NCBI GenBank assembly: GCA_937128785.1
Contig: CAKZMS010000426.1
Location: forward strand, 1-6,984
Source: an uncultured Opitutaceae bacterium
Lineage (GTDB): Bacteria; Verrucomicrobiota; Verrucomicrobiia; Opitutales; Opitutaceae
Reading direction: 5' to 3'
Length of the DNA: 6,984 bases
The position numbers were made by a program, and so were the translations under genes. Positions 1 through 6,984 of the stretch are shown here, piece after piece. Under the pieces are notes generated by a model. That model saw only the letters and a program-made list of their open reading frames with translations. It made no database searches and was not told where the DNA came from. Within the stretch, counting starts at the first letter, position 1; every line of letters begins with the position of its first letter.

Positions 1-154
1 CCATTGTGAATACCGCGCCGCCATAGAGGGCAACTTCGAGCACAACCCCATCGGCCGTAGCTAGTTCAGACAAGCGACGGAGGGCACGACGGAGTTGAGA
101 GGCGCTGTAGTTTTGATATGGAATAGATAAAACGTTACGTAACGTTTTATTCAT
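1..154 (-). CDS. N-terminal fragment of a probable nucleotidyltransferase-like (DUF6036-type) protein
   Basis: A minus-strand reading frame opens with ATG at 154-152 and stays open to the left edge, giving 51 codons. An in-frame stop (TGA, 163-161) lies three codons upstream, so 154 is the first possible ATG. The peptide begins MNKTLRNVLSIPYQN, continues with a basic helix (LRRALRRLSEL, about residues 22-32), and then reads VALYGGAVFTM (about 41-51). A helix followed by a hydrophobic strand and a Tyr-Gly-Gly turn resembles the opening of DUF6036/AbiEii-like nucleotidyltransferase-fold proteins, where YGG(A/S) precedes the catalytic Asp pair. Those Asp residues would lie beyond the window, so the fold call is an inference from a short stretch. 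Codon choice after codon 15 looks coding, while the first ten codons are AT-rich and coincide with a perfect palindrome. No good Shine-Dalgarno sequence is visible. Such proteins are often one half of toxin-antitoxin-like pairs, but no partner is visible. Confidence 0.5.
   Translation of the reverse strand, partial: MNKTLRNVLSIPYQNYSASQLRRALRRLSELATADGVVLEVALYGGAVFTM
127..150. promoter_or_regulatory. Perfect 24-bp palindrome over the start of the left-edge gene, possible operator
   Basis: Positions 127-150 are a perfect palindrome with its centre between 138 and 139. It contains two AACGTT hexamers (131-136 and 141-146), each itself a palindrome, exactly 10 bases apart and flanking ACGT. Two half-sites one helical turn apart suit a dimeric helix-turn-helix repressor, and a central CG inside A/T-rich arms recalls LacI-family operators. 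It lies inside the coding frame (codon 2 to the first base of codon 10), so a bound protein would block early elongation. As RNA it could instead form a hairpin just behind the start codon. The palindrome is seen directly; the operator role is inferred and no regulator gene is in the window. Confidence 0.45.
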
Positions 155-181
155 TTCAATTCATAAATCACAATGCCATCT

Positions 182-265
182 CAAGGGGGTCATGTCGTTA
201 CTTGTTAAATTTTTGGATACTTTGAAGACGGCAGAAAATTAACAAGTAACGACATGACCCCTTTG
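182..265. repeat. Long near-perfect inverted repeat (27-bp arms, 30-bp spacer)
   Basis: The left arm (182-208) and right arm (239-265) are reverse complements at 26 of 27 positions. The only mismatch is 185 against 262, leaving an uninterrupted 23-bp core (186-208 with 239-261, sequence GGGGTCATGTCGTTACTTGT plus TAA). The 30-base spacer (209-238) is AT-rich and holds no gene. The right arm begins one base past the stop codon of the RND permease, and the left arm ends 27 bases before the start codon of the next minus-strand gene. In RNA it would make a very stable stem-loop. It has no T-run on either side, so it is not a classical terminator. The GGGGTCA ends and the compact size suggest a REP-like palindrome (of the kind moved by REP-associated tyrosine transposases) or a small MITE. 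No target-site duplication could be seen. Confidence 0.7.
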
Positions 266-266
266 G

Positions 267-3200
267 TTAGGGGCTGGCCGTGGCCGTTTTCGCTGAGAGT
301 TCGGCCGATTTTTTGCGTCGGGCGAGGAACTGGTAGCATCCGACGTAGACGACCGGAATGAACACCAGGGTCACCAGAGTGGAAGCGACCAGTCCGCCGA
401 GCACAACCCGGGCGAGAGCCGCTTGAATTTCCGCCCCGGCGCCGACTCCGATTGCCAGAGGAGCCAATCCGAGAACGGTCGTGAGCGTCGTCATCAGAAT
501 CGGTCGCAACCGGCGTTCGCCGGCTTTTTGCACGGCCGCCAACAGCTCCATGCCTTCGTCACGTCGCAACAGATTGATGTAGTCCACCAGCACGATCGCG
601 TTGTTTACCACGATGCCGGTTAACATCATTAGCCCCATCATGCTCTGCATGTTCAAGGTCGTCCCGGTCAACATCAGGGTGGGGACCACGCCGATGAGGG
701 CCAGTGGCACCGCGAGGATGACAATCAGTGGATCGAGGAAGCGTTCGAACTGCGCTGCCATCACCATATAGATGAGTAGCAATGCGATGATAATGGAGAG
801 GCGGAAGTCGGCGGCCGATTTGGCCTGTTCTTCGTAGGCGCCGCCGAAATAGAGGGAGAAGCCTGCGGGTATCGATACATCGCGCGCCCGCTCGCGGATC
901 ATTTCCACGGCATCGCCCAGGGCCACGTCAGCCTCCAAATTGGCGGTGATGTAGGTGATGCGTTGGCCGTTGATCCGGTCGATACGGGGTGGACCTCGAC
1001 TGGCTTCCTTGTCGACCACGGCGGATAGCGGAATGGTTTCGCCGGAGGGCAGGCGCAGGGGGATGTTGTCGAGGTTTTGGCTGTTCTGTCGGTCCTCGGG
1101 GCGCAGGCGGACGTAGATGGGAAACTCGTCGCCACCCACCCGATAGGATCCGGCGCGGCTGCCACTCACGTTGGTCTGCAGCGTCTCCGCGACTTCGCGA
1201 ATGTTGAGGCCGAGTTCGTCAATCTTGGCGCGGTCGAAAACGAGGTTCTGTTCCGGGCGGCCTTGGCGCCGGCTGATGCGCACCCCGGTAACCCCGGGCA
1301 GCGTTTCGATGGCGCGTTGGATTTCGCGTCCGACGGCTTGAGCCTGTTCGAGGTCGTAGCCGCGCAGCTGCATCGAGACATCCTCGTTGCCGCCGCTGCC
1401 CCGAAAAACCGTGCGCATGATCCAAAGGCCGGACTGGGCATCGACATCGATTTCGGCCCCGGGAATCCGACCATCGGTGGCCCGTCGCAGGCGATCTGCC
1501 AGTTCGGCGCTGGCTAGGGTGCGGTTGGGGGACATCGCGATTTCGACCTCGGCGTTGCCGTCCCGAATCTCCTGCGTCATGAACTCGATTTGGTCGGCCG
1601 GTACGTGTTCGTTCACGATGGCCTCGAGTTCGTCGAGGTAGCGGTGGAGCACGGCGATGTTGGTGCCGTCGGCCATTTCCACCTCCACGTCGATCTCATC
1701 GGCATCGGTCTGAGGCGTGAGCTCGACCGGGATGAGGGGAAATGCCAGAATGGCGGCGACGACCGCTAGGACCGAGCCGGTGATGACGCGGACCTTGTGA
1801 ACGACCGACCAGGCGAGCAGGCGGGAGTAGTTGGTCTCCAACCGACGCAGGCGGGTGGATTTGACCGTGGAAGATTCGGGTGAGCTGCGACGCAGGAGCT
1901 TGCTCGCCAGCATGGGCACCAGGGTGAGACTGACGAGCAACGAGCAGAACAGGGCGAAGACAACGACCAGGGCCAGCTGCTGGAAGATCACGCCGGTGAT
2001 CGTCTTCATGAACACGACCGGCAGGAAAATGACGGTCGTCGTGAGCGTGGAGGCGATGATGGCGCCGCCGACTTCCTTGGTCCCGATCAACGCGGCGGTC
2101 CTCCGGTCCTTGCCCTCCTCGCGCATGCGGGTGATGTTTTCGAGCACCACCACGGCGTTGTCCACGACCAGCCCGATGCCGAGGGCCAGACCGCCGAAAC
2201 TCATCTGATTCAGGGTGAGCCCGTTAAAGTAGAGCAGGCCAAACGTCGCGATCATCGAGATGGGAATGGCGGCCGCGATGATGAAGGTGGAAGCGCCACG
2301 ACGCAGAAACAGGTACAGGATGGCGACGGCGAAGAGGGCACCCCAGCCGGCGGAACGCGCGACGTTGTCGATGGAGTTTTGAATAAACGTCGCTTGGTCG
2401 GAGACGACCATGAGGTCCAGGTCGCCGCGCTCCGCACTGACTCGAGCCACCTCGGCCCGCACGGCCTCGGAGACTTCAACCGTGTTGGCGCCGGACTGCT
2501 TTTGGATGCCAAAACGCAGCATGGGGCGTCCGTTGATTTTCACCAGTCGGCTGAGATCGGAGTAGCCGAAGGAAACGTCGGCCACGTCGCCGATCCGGAT
2601 GGGCCGGTCGTCGTTGATGGCCACGACCGTGTTGCGAATCTGTGCGAGGTCGGAGTATTCGCCGAGGGTGCGCACGTAGAGGGATTGGATGCCCTCGATT
2701 ACGTTGCCGCCCGGGAGGTTCACGTTGCCATTCTCCAGGGCTTGGCGGATGTCGGCCGACGAAAGTTGGCTGGCGTTGAGCCGGTCGCGTTTGAGGTCGA
2801 CGCGGATTTCCCGGTAAATACCGCCCCAAACCTCCACGGTTCCGACCCCTGGCAGCTGGGCAAATCGTTTGCTGATGTCCCGCTCCACCAACAGCGTGAG
2901 CTCCTGCAAATCCCAGGCATCGGAGGTCGCGCCGACGATGATAATCGGGGTGGTGTCAGGGTTGAATTTCCAGATTCGAGGGGTGCTGGCCTCGGGTGGC
3001 AGCCAAATCTCGTCCAGCGCGGCCCGCACATCGTTGGTGGCTTCGGCCAGATCGGTATTGCGGGTGAAGTCCAGACTTACCCAGGTCTCGCCTTCCTCGG
3101 CCCGGGAGCGGATGCGTTCGATTCCGGCGACACCCGATATGCCATTCTCGATCTGGCGGGTGACGATTTCCTCCATCTCTTCCGGACCCACTCCCGGGTA

Positions 3201-3350
3201 GTCCACGGCGATGGTGAGCGAAGGAAACTCAATCGGGGGCAGCAGATCGATGGGCAGATAGCGGAAGCCCGTGGTGCCGAGGGTAATGATGATCAGAAAG
3301 ACCATCATCGTTGCGATCGGACGTTTTACGGCAGTCTCGGTAACACGCAT
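267..3350 (-). CDS. RND-family efflux permease, HAE-1 type (AcrB-like), inner-membrane pump subunit
   Basis: This 1027-residue protein is the proton-driven inner-membrane subunit of a tripartite efflux pump and is close to the usual AcrB-family length. The start MRVTETAVKRP is the typical amphipathic N-terminus before TM1 (about 11-30). A large periplasmic porter half follows (about 31-333), including PGVGPEEMEEIVTRQIE (52-68). TM2-TM6 lie at about 334-482, a linker and TM7 at 500-540, the second porter half at 541-848, and TM8-TM12 at about 850-1007, ending in a basic cytoplasmic tail. The fourth TM segment carries GLVVDNAVVVLENI (393-406), the position of the AcrB Asp-Asp relay pair, here D397-N398. 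TM10 reads GIVVNNAIVLVDY (912-924), with Asn where AcrB has its relay Lys. RPILMTTLTT (949-958) in TM11 is conserved. The pattern fits hydrophobe/amphiphile exporters, not the heavy-metal branch; substrates cannot be told. The start lies 13 bases after the adaptor stop with no good ribosome site, suggesting translational coupling. Confidence 0.95.
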   Translation of the reverse strand: MRVTETAVKRPIATMMVFLIIITLGTTGFRYLPIDLLPPIEFPSLTIAVDYPGVGPEEMEEIVTRQIENGISGVAGIERIRSRAEEGETWVSLDFTRNTDLAEATNDVRAALDEIWLPPEASTPRIWKFNPDTTPIIIVGATSDAWDLQELTLLVERDISKRFAQLPGVGTVEVWGGIYREIRVDLKRDRLNASQLSSADIRQALENGNVNLPGGNVIEGIQSLYVRTLGEYSDLAQIRNTVVAINDDRPIRIGDVADVSFGYSDLSRLVKINGRPMLRFGIQKQSGANTVEVSEAVRAEVARVSAERGDLDLMVVSDQATFIQNSIDNVARSAGWGALFAVAILYLFLRRGASTFIIAAAIPISMIATFGLLYFNGLTLNQMSFGGLALGIGLVVDNAVVVLENITRMREEGKDRRTAALIGTKEVGGAIIASTLTTTVIFLPVVFMKTITGVIFQQLALVVVFALFCSLLVSLTLVPMLASKLLRRSSPESSTVKSTRLRRLETNYSRLLAWSVVHKVRVITGSVLAVVAAILAFPLIPVELTPQTDADEIDVEVEMADGTNIAVLHRYLDELEAIVNEHVPADQIEFMTQEIRDGNAEVEIAMSPNRTLASAELADRLRRATDGRIPGAEIDVDAQSGLWIMRTVFRGSGGNEDVSMQLRGYDLEQAQAVGREIQRAIETLPGVTGVRISRRQGRPEQNLVFDRAKIDELGLNIREVAETLQTNVSGSRAGSYRVGGDEFPIYVRLRPEDRQNSQNLDNIPLRLPSGETIPLSAVVDKEASRGPPRIDRINGQRITYITANLEADVALGDAVEMIRERARDVSIPAGFSLYFGGAYEEQAKSAADFRLSIIIALLLIYMVMAAQFERFLDPLIVILAVPLALIGVVPTLMLTGTTLNMQSMMGLMMLTGIVVNNAIVLVDYINLLRRDEGMELLAAVQKAGERRLRPILMTTLTTVLGLAPLAIGVGAGAEIQAALARVVLGGLVASTLVTLVFIPVVYVGCYQFLARRKKSAELSAKTATASP

Positions 3351-3363
3351 GCCTGCTGGAACG

Positions 3364-4680
3364 TCAGGGGTTGGCGACGGCGGTGCGGCGGCCCGTCATC
3401 TCCAACACCTCGGTGAGGAGATCTTCCCGGTTGAGCCCCTGCAGCTCCAGCACGTGCGCCCAGGTGACGGGGCGGGCCCGCGCCCGGGATCTTCCGTCCG
3501 AGGAAAGCAGGTTTTGCCCCAGGGTGACGATCCACTCATCGCGATCGAGATTTGCGACCGCGATTTCGTTCTGACCACGGGCGATGATGTCCAAAGGTCG
3601 AAGCTCGACACCGATCGGATCCGACAACCGGGTCTCCGTTGCCTGAATCGCCGCGACATCGGTGATGGGCGTATTCAGGACGTAGATACTTTCCGCTCCG
3701 GTATTGCGATCGGTGAAGACCGCACTGGTGGGGATCAAGGTGGCCTGCTCGCTGTCGCCGTAGAGAATATCGACCGGCAGAAACATGCCGGGACGCAGAC
3801 GAGGGTCGGAGGTGAGGATGGCGATTTCGGCTTCGGTGCTGCGGGTGACCTCGTCGAGGAAGGGGGACATTCGGGTGACCTTGCCGTCCAGCAGCAGCGA
3901 CTCTCCCACCACCTCACCGGCCAGAATGCGCACCGGTTGGTCGAGCTTGATGTAGCCCACCATACGGTCGGTGAGGTCCACCGCCACATGCAGGCGGGAA
4001 AGATCGCCGAGGGTGAACAGCGGAGTGCTGCTGGAAACCTGCATGCCAACCTCAACCCGGCGCGAGCCGATCATGCCGTCGACGGGTGCGCGCATGATGG
4101 CCCGTCCCAACAGATCGGTGCGCTCCGCGAGGGTGGCGGCGGCCTGTTCGAGTTCGGCCTGGGCCAAGTCGACATCGGCACTGGCGGAGTCACGCTGGGC
4201 GGAGAGGGTTTCGTATTCCAGATCGGAAACAAGATTGCGTTCGTTCAGTTCTTTGGAGCGACGGGCCTGGGCATTGGCCTCGGCCAGGCGGGCCTCGGCT
4301 TGGCGGAGTCGGGCCTGGGCGATCCGGTGCCCGGCTTCGGCTTGGCGAACCCGCTCCCGGACCTGGGCATCATCGAGCCGGGCGAGCGGCTGGCCGGTGA
4401 CGACTTCGTCGCCGTTGTCGACCAACACTTCGGCGATGCGACCGGAAAATTCCGGGTAGATGACAACTTGGTTGTCGGCCCGCAGCGTGCCGCTCAGGCG
4501 CTCGACCAGCGGTAAAGACCCGAAGCGGGCGGGCAGGGCCTCCACGGGCGGCGATGTAGGATCCAGAGCCACCGTCTCCTCATTTTGCCCGCAGCCAGCC
4601 AAGGCGGCACCAACGACTCCGGTCAACAGGACCGGGACAAATCGACGGCAGAAGGAATGAACTGAAGGGGCTCCGAACAC
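3364..4680 (-). CDS. Efflux RND transporter periplasmic adaptor subunit (membrane-fusion lipoprotein)
   Basis: This subunit bridges the RND permease encoded next to it and a TolC-like channel. Counting from GTG at 4680 (438 residues), a basic n-region with Arg-Arg (12-13) and a hydrophobic core precede the lipobox LAGC (27-30). Cys30 should therefore be lipidated, anchoring the mature protein to a membrane. The first lipoyl half (about 71-103, with PEFSGRIAEVLVDNGDEV) leads into an alpha-helical coiled-coil hairpin (about 104-190). At its tip is R141-xxx-L145-xxxxxx-S152, the RxxxLxxxxxxS signature that contacts TolC-type channels. The second lipoyl half (192-226), beta-barrel (228-308, with RPGMFLPV) and membrane-proximal domain follow, then an extra C-terminal tail of about 40 residues. 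The start is uncertain. The frame is open up to TTG at 4746, but that codon lies in the T-run of the upstream gene's terminator; GTG at 4698 is another option. GTG 4680 gives a normal 29-residue signal peptide, though it lacks a clear Shine-Dalgarno sequence. Confidence 0.92.
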   Translation of the reverse strand: MFGAPSVHSFCRRFVPVLLTGVVGAALAGCGQNEETVALDPTSPPVEALPARFGSLPLVERLSGTLRADNQVVIYPEFSGRIAEVLVDNGDEVVTGQPLARLDDAQVRERVRQAEAGHRIAQARLRQAEARLAEANAQARRSKELNERNLVSDLEYETLSAQRDSASADVDLAQAELEQAAATLAERTDLLGRAIMRAPVDGMIGSRRVEVGMQVSSSTPLFTLGDLSRLHVAVDLTDRMVGYIKLDQPVRILAGEVVGESLLLDGKVTRMSPFLDEVTRSTEAEIAILTSDPRLRPGMFLPVDILYGDSEQATLIPTSAVFTDRNTGAESIYVLNTPITDVAAIQATETRLSDPIGVELRPLDIIARGQNEIAVANLDRDEWIVTLGQNLLSSDGRSRARARPVTWAHVLELQGLNREDLLTEVLEMTGRRTAVANP

Positions 4681-4744
4681 GGAAGGAATAGAGCACACTT
4701 CCCCAAGATCGCAAAAACGAGCGACGATGTCTCCGGCATGACAC

Positions 4745-4776
4745 AAAAAAAAGCCCCGCCTGATCAGGCGGGGCTT
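4745..4776 (-). terminator. Intrinsic (Rho-independent) terminator of the PPDK gene
   Basis: On the minus strand a perfect 26-base palindrome (4776-4751: AAGCCCCGCCTGA and its complement) forms a GC-rich stem of about 11 pairs with a tiny TGATCA turn. It is followed by an unbroken run of eight T residues (4752-4745). It starts 23 bases past the PPDK stop codon. This separates PPDK transcription from the efflux operon, so the adaptor gene probably has its own promoter nearby. I see no convincing -35/-10 pair in the roughly 65 bases between the T-run and GTG 4680. Confidence 0.95.
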
Positions 4777-4799
4777 GGCAAGTGATCGGAGCCTGGCGC

Positions 4800-6984
<2,185 letters not shown>

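Noticed and set aside
182..265. The inverted repeat as a Rho-independent terminator of the pump operon
   Set aside because: The arms are long and the loop is 30 bases, but no T-run follows the stem on either strand, so it does not fit the intrinsic type.
182..265. Beginning of a CRISPR array
   Set aside because: There are only two copies, in inverted orientation and not direct, with one spacer-like gap.
155..266. A sigma70-type promoter for the left-edge gene
   Set aside because: AT-rich hexamers such as TTGAGA and TATGAA occur, but at wrong spacing (13 bases), so no pair is convincing.
2379..3416. 345-codon plus-strand open frame antisense to the permease
   Set aside because: It lies opposite a clearly conserved RND gene, has no recognisable domain, and is rich in His, Gly and Asp in the way expected of the complement of GC-rich codons.
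3271..4515. 414-codon plus-strand open frame antisense to the adaptor and the permease start
   Set aside because: Its low-complexity Gly-rich composition is a mirror of the coiled-coil and lipoyl coding sequence. It matches no known family and lies fully opposite real genes.
4623..4739. Minus-strand ATG at 4739 opening a 38-codon frame overlapping the adaptor start (possible leader peptide)
   Set aside because: It has no ribosome-binding site, shows no conserved features, and runs into the adaptor signal-peptide region in another frame.

Overview
The window holds three large genes, all read from the minus strand (right to left), plus a short AT-rich stretch at the left edge. GC content is high over most of the window. 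The pyruvate phosphate dikinase (PPDK) and RND-efflux proteins look like those of a Gram-negative bacterium, and the general flavour suggests the Planctomycetota/Verrucomicrobiota group, perhaps Opitutaceae. That placement is an impression from protein style, not a computed result.

From right to left: (1) 6984-4800 is pyruvate, phosphate dikinase, lacking roughly its first 160-180 residues because the window ends. It is followed by a textbook intrinsic terminator (4776-4745). (2) 4680-3364 is a lipoprotein membrane-fusion (periplasmic adaptor) subunit of a tripartite efflux pump. (3) 3350-267 is the matching inner-membrane RND permease of the HAE-1 type. It starts 13 bases after the adaptor stop, so the two form one operon. 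No TolC-like outer-membrane channel is encoded here. (4) At 266-155 the GC-rich sequence gives way to AT-rich sequence holding a long near-perfect inverted repeat. (5) From 154 to the left edge runs the 5' end of another minus-strand gene. Its first 50 residues resemble the start of a DUF6036-type nucleotidyltransferase-like protein, and a perfect 24-base palindrome covers codons 2-10.

PPDK interconverts pyruvate and phosphoenolpyruvate in central metabolism and is separated from the pump operon by its own terminator, so the two units need not be functionally linked. The adaptor and permease would work together, with an outer-membrane factor encoded elsewhere, to export hydrophobic or amphiphilic compounds. 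The large genes are ordinary family members with a few residue-level departures. The least explained DNA is the first ~270 bases. I found no convincing new multi-gene system.
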